Part shown: one piece after another, positions 1 to 7,075 of the stretch
Layout of the letters: every line of letters begins with the position of its first letter
Numbering within the stretch: the first letter of the stretch is position 1
From: an uncultured Azospirillum sp.
GTDB lineage: Bacteria > Pseudomonadota > Alphaproteobacteria > RF32 > CAG-239
Assembly: GCA_902489795.1 (NCBI GenBank)
Contig: CABUBU010000035.1
Location: 1-14,006 of the forward strand
Direction of reading: 5' to 3'
Length of the DNA stretch: 14,006 nucleotides
Translations under genes and position numbers: made by a program
The notes under the pieces: model-generated
The model's database searches: none
Told to the model about the DNA's origin: nothing
What the model saw: the letters and a program-made list of their open reading frames with translations, nothing else

Positions 1-29
1 GATAAATAAACGGTAATAGAGAAAGCGTC

Positions 30-926
30 ATGAACATCCGACAAATGCAAATTTTCAGGGTTCTGTGCGAAGAGCTGAATTTTACCAAAACCGCCGCCCG
101 GCTGAACGTGACCCAGCCGGCGGTTTCCCATGTCGTTGCCGAACTGGAGCAGGAAACGGGAACACCGCTGTTCGACCGCATCGGCCGGCGGATATACCTA
201 ACCGCCGCCGGCAAACTGCTGCTCGAAAAAATCACCCGGCTGCTTGAGCTCTACAACGACATTTCCGCCGGTTTTGCCGGCGAAACCGGACTTCAGCCGC
301 TAAAACTCGGCTCCTGCCTGACCATAGCCAACTTCTGGCTGCCCGAAATCGCCGGGAAATTTGCCTGCGCCTGTCCGGACACGCCGCTTGAAATCACCGT
401 CGACATCGTCTCCCGGATAGCCGCAATGCTGGCTGCCAACAAGATCGACATCGCGCTTTACGAAGGCGCGGTTCCCGACGCGCGCTTCCGTGCCCGCGAA
501 TTTTCCTCATACCGGATCGGCTGGCTGGCCGCACCGAACCATCCGCTGGCAAAACAAAAACAAATCCCGCTTTCCGAGGCATTACGCCACCCGCTGCTGT
601 TACGCGAAAAAGGCAGTGCCGTCCGCAGCACATTCGACAGCGTCCTGTTACTGCACGGTCTTAAAGCTGAGGCAAGATGGATCAGTGTCAACTCACAGGC
701 GCTCGTCCGCGGCGCACTCGGCGGCGCCGGCATTTGCGTCATTCCCGAAATCATCGCCGCAAACGAACTGGCCGCCGGACGGCTGGTGCGGCTGGACATT
801 GCCGCTGAACCGATGGTCAACAAAAATTTCATTGTTTATCATCCTGACAAATACCTGTCGCCGGAAGCCTCAAAACTGATCGAAATCGTACTGACCGTGT
901 CCCCCGGCAATCAAGCCGTCAAATAA
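30..926 (+). CDS. LysR-type transcriptional regulator
   Basis: DNA-binding transcription factor of the LysR family; 298 aa is a normal family length. The N-terminal winged helix-turn-helix lies at about residues 3-62, with the typical run FTKTAARLNVTQPAVS (residues 18-33) followed by LFDR and LTAAGKLLL. A linker helix runs to about residue 85. The rest is the periplasmic-binding-protein-like effector domain, starting at LKLGSCLTIANFWLP and containing the family-typical GGAGICVIPE near its end. The ATG at 30 is preceded by a purine-rich GAGAAAG. The gene is not in an operon with anything in the window, since its right neighbour converges on it 244 bp away. LysR regulators often control a divergent gene, and here that gene would lie left of the window edge, so the effector and targets cannot be inferred. 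Family assignment is firm; any more specific role is unknown. Confidence 0.95.
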   Translation: MNIRQMQIFRVLCEELNFTKTAARLNVTQPAVSHVVAELEQETGTPLFDRIGRRIYLTAAGKLLLEKITRLLELYNDISAGFAGETGLQPLKLGSCLTIANFWLPEIAGKFACACPDTPLEITVDIVSRIAAMLAANKIDIALYEGAVPDARFRAREFSSYRIGWLAAPNHPLAKQKQIPLSEALRHPLLLREKGSAVRSTFDSVLLLHGLKAEARWISVNSQALVRGALGGAGICVIPEIIAANELAAGRLVRLDIAAEPMVNKNFIVYHPDKYLSPEASKLIEIVLTVSPGNQAVK

Positions 927-1170
927 AAAGCTTCGATCAAAATTAAAGTTTTTCAAACAATTATAATATTTTTTCAATATTTTGGAAGAATATCGCCGCG
1001 AACACCCGCAGTTCCGCCCGCCGGAAAGCTGCCATTCTCATCTTCCGAAAAAATTTACAAAAAGCATTATTTTCAATCAGATAATATTCATTTTTAAAGC
1101 AACACATAAACCAACAGAATCAACAAACTGTTTTGGAGTTTATTTACGAAACTGAAGTACGGGAACAACT

Positions 1171-1737
1171 TCAAAGGTAAGAAGTTATATCAACAATTTC
1201 CGTATTTTCCGCCGCCGGCTGCCGGAGAAACTCCGTCATCGAGAGCGGACCGCCGCCGAGCCGCAGCCTTGCCGCACGCATAAAATTGCCATGGGTAAAA
1301 ACAACCGTTTTATTTTCCCCCGGCAGAGCCCGCAGACGCGTCAGCATGTCATCGACCCGCGCCAGCAGCTGATTGAACGATTCCGCGTCCTTGCCGTCGA
1401 CATAGTCGGGATCATTGCGGGCAAAATAGGCTTCCGCCAGCGGCCGGCGCTCTTCCTGCGTCGTATCGGCGCAACGGTCCGCATCAAGAAAGGAAAATTC
1501 CTGCACCGGCCATTCTTCAACCGGCACGTCCGGATATTTTTGCCGCAACGGTTCGGCCGTCTGCCGGGTGCGGACAAACGGCGAAACGACGATCAGATCC
1601 GGACGAAAGCCGATCCGCGCCGTCAACGCCTCCGCCTGCCGACGTCCTTTGGACGAAAGTTCCGCACCTCCGTGGGAAGCCGTCCGTTCGCCCGCATTGC
1701 TCACACTTTCCGCATGTCTGATCAAATAAACCGTCAT
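1171..1737 (-). CDS. histidine phosphatase family protein (phosphoglycerate-mutase-like)
   Basis: Cytoplasmic phosphatase of the branch-2-like histidine phosphatase superfamily, 188 aa, without a signal peptide. The catalytic motif IRHAES is at residues 6-11, with H8 the expected phospho-accepting histidine and R7 beside it. SPFVRTRQTA (52-61) supplies the second arginine, E79 or E80 is a candidate proton donor, and FTHG (147-150) carries the second core histidine H149. All core residues of the family are therefore present. The ATG overlaps the stop of the upstream gene by one base (TAATG), so translation is probably coupled, and this is the last gene of the ugd-galE operon. The substrate cannot be read from the sequence. 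Relatives act on sugar phosphates, nucleotides or phosphoproteins (SixA-like), and the operon makes a sugar- or nucleotide-related phosphate a reasonable guess only. Confidence 0.9.
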   Translation of the reverse strand: MTVYLIRHAESVSNAGERTASHGGAELSSKGRRQAEALTARIGFRPDLIVVSPFVRTRQTAEPLRQKYPDVPVEEWPVQEFSFLDADRCADTTQEERRPLAEAYFARNDPDYVDGKDAESFNQLLARVDDMLTRLRALPGENKTVVFTHGNFMRAARLRLGGGPLSMTEFLRQPAAENTEIVDITSYL

Positions 1738-2459
1738 TATTGCTCTTTACTCCCGCTGTGTTTTTCTGCCGGTATTTCACTCCCTGTTCCCGCATCGTTT
1801 TCTTTGCCTGCTTCGGTAACGTTCCGTCGGATCAACAATCCGCTTGGCCTGTCTTCAGGGTAAAGAAGATAATAGTCGTCCATCCGGCCGGCAAACCGTG
1901 CACGTTCAAGCAAACGCCGCCTGATCATGTCCTCATAGGTTTTCTGCGTCATGCATTTCGGTATTTTCGCCACTTTAACCGGCGGATGGTCATGCTCTTC
2001 TTCCGCCGACATGGTAAACAAATAGGTGTCTTCGTCCGCGGCGCAATAATAGCTGTAACCGTCGATGCGGTATTTGTCCCCGCTTTGCCCGGCGCCGATA
2101 CAACGATTCAGCCACCGCTCCATTGCCGGCGTTTCTCCCGCCGCCTGCATAAAGACGTGGCGGACGTCTTTCAGGCTTTCTTTCTCCTTATCGGCGTCAA
2201 GATTGCGGTAAACAGTAAAAAAAAGATTATGAAACAACTTTTGCCGGCACTCGGTTACAACCAGCATTCCTGCAAACCGGTTGGCTTCCAAGGTATAAGT
2301 CGCCAGCGCCAGCGGACACATTCCCTCAAACTTTTCAAAAACATAGCCGCGGCCGGCAAAATAATCAAGAAAAGGAGCGGACGGCACCGCAACCGGTTCG
2401 GCGGCGCAAACGACGGCCGGCAGCAGCAAAAAAGTCACAACACCAAAACCCCTTTTCAT
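1737..2459 (-). CDS. secreted protein of unknown function in UDP-sugar operon
   Basis: I do not recognise this family. From the chosen ATG at 2459 the product is 240 aa and begins with a good Sec signal peptide: MKRGF, a hydrophobic stretch, and a likely cut in VVCA|AEP. An upstream in-frame start at 2510 would overlap galE and bury the signal peptide behind 17 polar residues, so it is less likely. The mature part has five cysteines, in the contexts GMC, TEC, NRC, YYC and PKC, an aromatic YSYYC stretch, and a charged, low-complexity C-terminal tail rich in Glu, Lys and Ser. There is no membrane segment after the signal. It starts 22 nt after galE ends and shares a TAATG junction with the phosphatase gene, so it is co-transcribed with ugd and galE. 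A periplasmic role linked to polysaccharide is an inference from context only. Confidence 0.82.
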   Translation of the reverse strand: MKRGFGVVTFLLLPAVVCAAEPVAVPSAPFLDYFAGRGYVFEKFEGMCPLALATYTLEANRFAGMLVVTECRQKLFHNLFFTVYRNLDADKEKESLKDVRHVFMQAAGETPAMERWLNRCIGAGQSGDKYRIDGYSYYCAADEDTYLFTMSAEEEHDHPPVKVAKIPKCMTQKTYEDMIRRRLLERARFAGRMDDYYLLYPEDRPSGLLIRRNVTEAGKENDAGTGSEIPAEKHSGSKEQ

Positions 2460-2481
2460 CAGCCGACTTTCTGAAAAATTT

Positions 2482-3432
2482 TTACAGTTCTGTCCTGATA
2501 ATGTCGTCAATCAGGGTATAACGGGGTTTCCACCCCAATTCGGCTTCCGCCCGGTTGCTTGCGGCCACCAGCACCGCCGGATCGCCGGGCCGGCGTTCAG
2601 CAAAACGCACCGGCAGCGGTTTTCCGGTCACTCTCTCGGTCGCAGCAATTACTTCTCTTACCGTCACGCCGTGCGAAGTGCCCAGATTGAATATTGCCGA
2701 AGGCCGGCCTTCCAGCAGCCGTTTTATCGCCAGCACATGCGCCGCCGCCAGATCGGAAACGTGGACATAATCGCGCACACAGGTACCGTCGCGGGTATCA
2801 TAGTCGTCACCGAACACCTGCAGGCATTCGCGTTTGCCGTCAACCACTTCTTTGATGATCGGCAGCAGGTTCTGCGGGTTGCTGTCACGTCCTTTCACCG
2901 CGCCGGAAGCGTCATAGCCGGCAGCGTTGAAATAGCGCAGCGCCGTATATCTGATCCCTTTCAGGCGATCGTACCACGCCATCAGCCGTTCCGTTTCCTG
3001 TTTGGTAAAACCGTAAAAACTGATCGGATTAAGAGGATGTTTTTCATCTACCGGCAGATATTCCGGCATGCCGTAAACCGCCGCCGACGAAGAGAAGACC
3101 AGCACTTTCACGCCGGTTTTTGCCATCGCGTTCAAAATATTGACCGCGCCGTTCAGATTGTTTTCGGCATAGAGCCCGGGGTTGACCATCGATTCGCCAA
3201 CCGCTTTTTTGGCCGCCAGATGAACCACTGCGTCAAACCCCTGCCCCATCGTTTGTTCCAGTTTGGCATAATCGAGAATGTTTCCTTCGACAAAGCCTGC
3301 CTTGGCAAACAGATTGATCTTATGCCCGCTCGACAGGTCGTCATAAACGGTTACCGACGCCCCGTCTTCAAGCAGCGCCTTAACCACATGCGAGCCGATA
3401 TAGCCTGCTCCGCCGATCACCAGAACTTTCAT
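2482..3432 (-). CDS. galE: UDP-glucose 4-epimerase
   Basis: Interconverts UDP-glucose and UDP-galactose in the cytoplasm with bound NAD. It is an extended short-chain dehydrogenase of 316 aa. The nucleotide-binding GGAGYIGSH is at residues 7-15, VFSSSAAVYG at 112-121 provides the active-site serine region, and the catalytic YGFTK puts Y140 and K144 in place. ALRYFNAAGYD and the substrate-binding FGDDYDTRDGTCVRDYVHV are GalE-typical. I chose ATG 3432 because GGGGAG sits just upstream and the protein then starts with MKVLVIGG; a start at 3465 would overlap ugd. The start lies one base after the ugd stop, so translation is probably coupled. The C-terminus stops at IIDDIIRTEL-like sequence (last residues DIIRTEL), roughly 20 residues shorter than the E. 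coli enzyme, but all catalytic parts are present. Confidence 0.95.
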   Translation of the reverse strand: MKVLVIGGAGYIGSHVVKALLEDGASVTVYDDLSSGHKINLFAKAGFVEGNILDYAKLEQTMGQGFDAVVHLAAKKAVGESMVNPGLYAENNLNGAVNILNAMAKTGVKVLVFSSSAAVYGMPEYLPVDEKHPLNPISFYGFTKQETERLMAWYDRLKGIRYTALRYFNAAGYDASGAVKGRDSNPQNLLPIIKEVVDGKRECLQVFGDDYDTRDGTCVRDYVHVSDLAAAHVLAIKRLLEGRPSAIFNLGTSHGVTVREVIAATERVTGKPLPVRFAERRPGDPAVLVAASNRAEAELGWKPRYTLIDDIIRTEL

Positions 3433-3433
3433 T

Positions 3434-4741
3434 TTATTTTTTTCTCCCCACGCATTGATAGTCAAAACCGGCTTCTTTCACCGCGTCGCCGCAGAGCATA
3501 TTGCGCATGTCGACGATTTTGGCGCGGCGCATGATCTTTTTCAACCGTTCAAGATCCAGATGTTTAAAATCTTCCCATTCGGTCAGGATCACTGCGACTT
3601 CCGCGTCCCGGCACGCTTCGTCGACGCTTTCGGCATATTGCACCGTGTTGTTTAAAATCGACTTGGCGTTCTCCAGCGCCTTGGGATCATAAACCGTAAT
3701 GTTGCGGGAATATTTGATCATTTCCTTGATGATGTCGATCGCCGGCGATTCCCGGCAGTCGTCGGTACCGCCCTTAAAGGCCAGCCCCAATACCGCGATT
3801 TTGCCTTCCGGATGTTCTTTTACCGCCTCGATCACCCGCTGTCCCATTCTGGCCTTGCGGGCGTCGTTTTGAGCAATGGTGGTTTCGATCAGGGTCAGAT
3901 GCGCGCCGAATTTTTTGCCCATCTGCGCCATTGCGTTGGTGTCTTTCGGAAAGCAGGAACCGCCGTAACCCGGCCCCGGATTCAGGAATTTTTTGCCGAT
4001 GCGGGAATCAAGCCCCATCCCTTTTGCCACCTCACGGATGTCGGCGCCGGCGCACTCACAGAAATCGGCCATTTCGTTGATATAATGAATCTTCATTGCC
4101 AGAAAGGCGTTTGACGCATATTTGATGGTTTCCGACGAACGGCGCTTGACACACAGAAATTCGCTCTTGCCGGCAAACGGACGGTAAAGTTCAAGCATCA
4201 CGTCTCGCGCCTTGTCGTTCTCAGTGCCGATCACGATCCGGTCGGGGTTGAAAAAGTCGTGGATGGCAAACCCCTCGCGCAGAAATTCCGGCAGGGAAAC
4301 CACGTCAAAATCGGCCTTCGGATTGACTTTGCGGATAATTTTCTCCACTTCGTCGCCGGTTCCGACCGGAACCGTAGACTTGGTTGCCACTACCGTGTAA
4401 CCGTTCAGATAGCGCGCCAGTTCTTCCGCCGCCGCATAAATATATTTCAAATCGGCTTCCTTGGTCAGCGGATGCGGAGGCGTTCCCACCGCCAGCATCA
4501 CGATGTCGGCATCTTTGACCGCGCTTTCCATATCGGTGGTAAAGCTCAGGGCGCCGGCCGCCACGTTTTTCTTAAACAGCTCTTCCAGCCCGTCCTCATA
4601 GAGGGTCAGTTCGCCGCGGTTGAGTTTGTTAATCTTATCAGCCAGCTTGTCAACGCAGACAACCCGGTTTCCGAGTTCCGCCAGCCCCACGCCCGTAGGC
4701 AGGCCGACATATCCGGTTCCGATAACAGCAACTTTCATCAT
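3434..4741 (-). CDS. ugd: UDP-glucose 6-dehydrogenase
   Basis: Oxidises UDP-glucose twice with NAD to UDP-glucuronate, a precursor of acidic polysaccharides and other uronic acids. At 435 aa it has the normal length of the UDP-glucose/GDP-mannose dehydrogenase family. The Rossmann motif GTGYVG is at residues 8-13. The middle domain has ETIKYASNAFLAMKI with K207 and N211. The catalytic cysteine C263 is in GGSCFPKD, with D267 following. The C-terminal UDP-binding domain starts near AVLGLAFKGGTDD. Two ATGs lie in tandem at 4741 and 4738, with AAGGA about ten bases upstream, so either could serve. It is the first gene of a four-gene operon and ends one base before galE. Together the two enzymes make UDP-glucuronate and UDP-galactose, which suggests capsule, exopolysaccharide or lipopolysaccharide supply. 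Confidence 0.96.
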   Translation of the reverse strand: MMKVAVIGTGYVGLPTGVGLAELGNRVVCVDKLADKINKLNRGELTLYEDGLEELFKKNVAAGALSFTTDMESAVKDADIVMLAVGTPPHPLTKEADLKYIYAAAEELARYLNGYTVVATKSTVPVGTGDEVEKIIRKVNPKADFDVVSLPEFLREGFAIHDFFNPDRIVIGTENDKARDVMLELYRPFAGKSEFLCVKRRSSETIKYASNAFLAMKIHYINEMADFCECAGADIREVAKGMGLDSRIGKKFLNPGPGYGGSCFPKDTNAMAQMGKKFGAHLTLIETTIAQNDARKARMGQRVIEAVKEHPEGKIAVLGLAFKGGTDDCRESPAIDIIKEMIKYSRNITVYDPKALENAKSILNNTVQYAESVDEACRDAEVAVILTEWEDFKHLDLERLKKIMRRAKIVDMRNMLCGDAVKEAGFDYQCVGRKK

Positions 4742-4789
4742 TATACAAATATCCTTATTTATCCAAAAGTTAATTTTCAGGACACTGCA

Positions 4790-4817
4790 ATCATAAACAA
4801 ACGGTTTACAAAAACAA
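4790..4817 (-). promoter_or_regulatory. putative promoter of the ugd operon
   Basis: On the minus strand TTGTTT (4812-4817) and TATGAT (4790-4795) are separated by 16 bases and lie about 50 bases upstream of the ugd start. The match to sigma-70 boxes is moderate and is read by eye only. Confidence 0.4.
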
Positions 4818-4856
4818 GCCCGGATTACAGATTTTACACACCGTCAACAATTTATA

Positions 4857-4885
4857 TTGCTAAAACAGGCGAAAAACATTATATT
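4857..4885 (+). promoter_or_regulatory. putative promoter of the 4920 gene
   Basis: TTGCTA (4857-4862) and TATATT (4880-4885) are 17 bases apart, a good sigma-70-like arrangement that ends 34 bases before the ATG at 4920. It lies in the spacer shared with the divergent ugd operon. Confidence 0.5.
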
Positions 4886-4919
4886 GCATTAATAATTTAT
4901 TCCCGGGGACTATTTGAAA

Positions 4920-5594
4920 ATGCAAAAGGAACTTTACCTGTTCATCATCTGGCAAAACGGCCGTTTTATGGAAAAACAGATTATTGCCGACCTCAGGAAA
5001 AAGTTTGAAATTTTCCGCATTTTCGAAGTCAGCTGGAAGGAAGAAAACTTCGCTCTCAACCTGGCTCGCTTTTACGGCAAAAAACTCCCCAAAGGATGTA
5101 AAAAAGAAAAGGAAACCGGAGCCGGCGCTTTCAAAGTATGCCTGGTTTATGACAACAACCCGCAATATGCCGACGGCAAAAACGCAAACATTGCCAAAAG
5201 CAAACAGGAATACCGTCAGCTTACCGGCGGCGGAAACCTGGTGCATGCCAGCGACAACCCTGCCGAAACCAACGAAAACCTGTTGTTTTTGTTCGGCAAA
5301 ACCATCAAAGACCTGGAACAGGAAGGCCCGCGGGCGGAAATTTGCGTCGTCAGGCGCGACCTGGTCGGCTGCCCCGTGTGGGACAGTCTTCAGCAGGCGC
5401 TGGACACCGTGAGAAAAATTCCCTTTACCCGGGTAAAAGCCTATAAGAATTCGTATCTCATCCATAGCCGCAACGCCGACCTCGCACGCCGTCTGTTGAA
5501 CGCTTCCAGTCATTTTTCCATTCCCGGAATCCACAAATATTCGATCGAAGTTGGAAAAACCCGCCAGCCGATCTACATCCGCAAAATCAACTGA
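4920..5594 (+). CDS. conserved-looking cytoplasmic protein of unknown function
   Basis: A 224-aa soluble protein with no signal peptide or membrane segment. I cannot name its function. It opens with a hydrophobic strand (ELYLFIIWQNGRF), followed by a charged helix and a second strand IFRIFEVSW, then FALNLARFYG. A glycine-rich motif LTGGGNLVHASDNPAETNENLLFLFG (roughly residues 101-126) looks like a conserved core with a possible catalytic or nucleotide-binding role. From memory, proteins with this TGGG..HAS/TN pattern turn up near surface-polysaccharide genes, but I cannot verify that here. The ATG at 4920 is preferred over a TTG at 4914 because GGGGAC at 4905-4910 is then nine bases away. It is divergent from the ugd-galE operon across a 178-base spacer, which fits a related role but does not prove one. 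Its stop faces the stop of the next gene with two bases between. Confidence 0.85.
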   Translation: MQKELYLFIIWQNGRFMEKQIIADLRKKFEIFRIFEVSWKEENFALNLARFYGKKLPKGCKKEKETGAGAFKVCLVYDNNPQYADGKNANIAKSKQEYRQLTGGGNLVHASDNPAETNENLLFLFGKTIKDLEQEGPRAEICVVRRDLVGCPVWDSLQQALDTVRKIPFTRVKAYKNSYLIHSRNADLARRLLNASSHFSIPGIHKYSIEVGKTRQPIYIRKIN

Positions 5595-5596
5595 AG

Positions 5597-5929
5597 CTAC
5601 TCATCATCCTCCTCTCCCTCGTCATCGTCTTTGCCGGAAGTTTTGGCAAACAGGGTTTTCCACACTTGTTTGCGGAACATCCAGAGATTGATCACGCCGA
5701 GCACCACCATCAGCGACGCAAACAGATACAGAATATAGTACCAACTGAGCTCGGTCGCGTTCATCATCACTTCCTGATTGGAAAAACGCAAAAAGCTGAC
5801 CGCCACCGCCGTCACGACAAACGAGACAAGAAACGCCGCCAGCCAGACTTTGCGGATAACGGCCTTATCCGCCATCAGGGAAGTCAGAATATAAATTAAA
5901 AACAGAGCAATAAATAAATACAATTCCAT
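5597..5929 (-). CDS. small three-helix membrane protein with acidic tail
   Basis: A 110-aa inner-membrane protein of unknown function. Three hydrophobic segments are visible at about residues 2-20, 28-48 and 62-84, followed by a basic stretch (FRKQVWKTLFAK) and a very acidic C-terminal tail of Asp and Glu from about residue 97. By the positive-inside rule the basic stretch, and hence the tail, should be cytoplasmic. The ATG at 5929 has AAGGA eight bases upstream on the minus strand. It is transcribed alone, converging on the gene at 4920 with only two bases between the stops. The acidic tail could bind a basic partner or cations, but nothing in the sequence identifies one. Confidence 0.82.
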   Translation of the reverse strand: MELYLFIALFLIYILTSLMADKAVIRKVWLAAFLVSFVVTAVAVSFLRFSNQEVMMNATELSWYYILYLFASLMVVLGVINLWMFRKQVWKTLFAKTSGKDDDEGEEDDE

Positions 5930-5962
5930 GTTCTTTTTCCTTGTTCATCACTTTATGCTAAT

Positions 5963-5990
5963 GATATAACCACGCTCTTTTTCTTTTCAA
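5963..5990 (-). promoter_or_regulatory. putative promoter of the 5929 gene
   Basis: On the minus strand TTGAAA (5985-5990) and TATATC (5963-5968) are 16 bases apart, about 34 bases upstream of the ATG at 5929. Both boxes are close to sigma-70 consensus. Confidence 0.5.
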
Positions 5991-6103
5991 CGTCTGCACG
6001 GTTTAAAAACATAAATTTCTGATATTTATTTTTTCAGACTGCGGCAAAGCGCCCTTTCAAACCAGACAACATATTGTTTTAACGCGTGTTTTTATATATT
6101 TCT

Positions 6104-6119
6104 GTTTTTTTAAAAAAAC
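6104..6119. repeat. perfect 16-bp A/T palindrome
   Basis: G, seven T, seven A, C form a perfect palindrome in the 293-base spacer 5930-6222. The rest of that spacer shows no gene that I can support; it is A+T-rich and contains the promoter of the 5929 gene and the terminator described next. Confidence 0.6.
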
Positions 6120-6166
6120 TGATTTTGAAACACCCAAAGCGCTTATCCGCCGCCGTTGTCAAACAC

Positions 6167-6203
6167 AAAAAAAACCGCTGTTTCCTTGAGGGGAAACAAC
6201 GGT
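6167..6203 (-). terminator. intrinsic terminator of the 6468 gene
   Basis: Arms 6175-6185 (CCGCTGTTTCC) and 6192-6202 (GGAAACAACGG) pair over 11 positions with one C/A mismatch and a six-base loop. On the minus strand the stem is followed by eight U (6167-6174). It begins about 20 bases after the stop of the small membrane gene. The other side is also T-rich (6203-6214), so it may work in both directions. Confidence 0.85.
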
Positions 6204-6222
6204 CTTTCTTTTTTCGGCTTTA

Positions 6223-6468
6223 TTATCCGCGGCAAAACCACCATTTCATAAAAATGTTGAATTTACCGAATATCCAGCAGTATATGCAATACGCTGCTCC
6301 GACAACGGCACCTACGTACCAAAGTCCGATGAGCCATCCGAGGAAAGCGCCAACCAAAGCGGTCAGAGCAATCTCCAATACATAAGACAAGAGATTTTCC
6401 ACGCCGTTCTGAATAGCACCCCAAATGAAACATACCAAAATAAAACCGAAAACTAAATTTGCTATCAT
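6223..6468 (-). CDS. small glycine-rich membrane protein
   Basis: An 81-aa, almost wholly hydrophobic protein of unknown function. Two to three membrane helices are likely (about residues 3-20, 28-50 and 52-71), with several small-residue packing patterns such as GAFLGWLIG and GAVVGAA, and a short basic/aromatic end KWWFCRG. Three cysteines are present: one in the first helix, a pair spaced as CIYC near residues 61-64, with another in the last residues. Composition and the strong terminator directly after the stop argue that it is a real gene. No good Shine-Dalgarno sequence is visible before the ATG at 6468; the leader is A/T-only near the start. It could be a small stress-type or holin-like membrane protein, but there is no evidence beyond the topology. 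Confidence 0.7.
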   Translation of the reverse strand: MIANLVFGFILVCFIWGAIQNGVENLLSYVLEIALTALVGAFLGWLIGLWYVGAVVGAAYCIYCWIFGKFNIFMKWWFCRG

Positions 6469-6491
6469 AATAATTTTTTTAAAAGGTTACT

Positions 6492-6520
6492 ACTGTAAGT
6501 CTGTTCAAGTTTTCACTCAA
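6492..6520 (-). promoter_or_regulatory. putative promoter of the 6468 gene
   Basis: On the minus strand TTGAGT (6515-6520) and TACAGT (6492-6497) are 17 bases apart. A transcript would begin near 6485, giving a leader of under 20 bases without a clear ribosome binding site. The spacer contains one arm of the inverted repeat described separately. Confidence 0.35.
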
Positions 6521-6612
6521 ATTTTCTCCACGGCAGCAATCAATAAAAAAGGTAAAACCTGAATTTATGACAACAAACATACGAATAATCGAATAGAAAA
6601 ATTGAACAGACT
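6498..6612. repeat. 11-bp inverted repeat with distant arms
   Basis: AGTCTGTTCAA at 6498-6508 is exactly matched in reverse by TTGAACAGACT at 6602-6612. The arms start 104 bases apart and enclose A+T-rich sequence with no gene. This could be a pair of operator sites or the ends of a 115-base miniature element; no clear target-site duplication flanks it. Confidence 0.65.
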
Positions 6613-6704
6613 AATTTTATTATGGTTTTATTGTATATTTTTTTGTCACAAAACGCAAGTAAAATTCTGTTTTTTGTCATTTTACCAAAACACAACCTTC
6701 AGGT

Positions 6705-6995
6705 TTGACAAAAAAATCCCTGTTATTACCCTTTTTAACATTTTGCTGCTTATTCTGTTTTCATATGCGGAAAACAGCATCAATATTTTCGTGCGGCAAA
6801 TATATATCCCCGATAAACCGGAAATTCCGCATCAGCAGCAAAGCTGACGGTTTAACCGTGCCCCAGGGCGTGGAACAGTACTTTTCCAACACTAAAGCAT
6901 TCTGCTACGTTTTTTTGTTTGACGGGGAAATCCGCGCCGGGCACACGGTGCGGCGAACTGTCCTCAAAAATTTGAACGGTTCACAAAGAGCCTGA
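6705..6995 (+). pseudogene. possible gene remnant, transposase-like fragment
   Basis: An open frame from a TTG at 6705 reads through A+T-rich DNA whose translation looks random for about 45 residues. From about 6846 it becomes protein-like: LTVPQGVEQYFSN, then AFCYVFLFDGE and TVRRTVLKNLNG before a stop. The last part faintly resembles the N-terminal strand of IS1634/IS4-type transposases (Y-V-hydrophobic-LV...R.RTVKNLG), but the frame stops where such proteins would continue. The resemblance is weak and from memory; a chance open frame is equally possible. Confidence 0.2.
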
Positions 6996-7075
6996 CACTT
7001 AGCCAATAACTTTTCCAACCACCGACGCAAGCGTCATTAACCGCTTCTCCTCTTCAAACGCCCGGCCAACGGTTA

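Noticed and set aside
927..1170. Small gene or RNA between lysR and the phosphatase gene
   Set aside because: A+T-rich spacer; a GGAG near 1135 is not followed by a usual start codon, and frames read from there are short.
1153..1173. TGAAGT...ACTTCA hairpin at the end of the ugd operon as a terminator
   Set aside because: Only six base pairs with a nine-base loop, no following T-run, and it overlaps the stop codon of the phosphatase gene.
2671..3534. Long plus-strand open frame opposite galE and ugd
   Set aside because: It lies entirely antisense to two unmistakable enzymes and its translation has a shadow-like composition rich in His, Arg and Phe.
4860..5534. 224-codon minus-strand open frame opposite the 4920 gene
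   Set aside because: The plus-strand frame has a better ribosome binding site and promoter, starts after the divergent spacer and stops just before the convergent gene; the minus frame would overlap it almost completely and has no supporting signals.
6602..6847. 81-codon plus-strand open frame in the A+T-rich gap
   Set aside because: Very rich in Phe, Ile and Leu from A/T-rich DNA, with no ribosome binding site and no recognisable domain.
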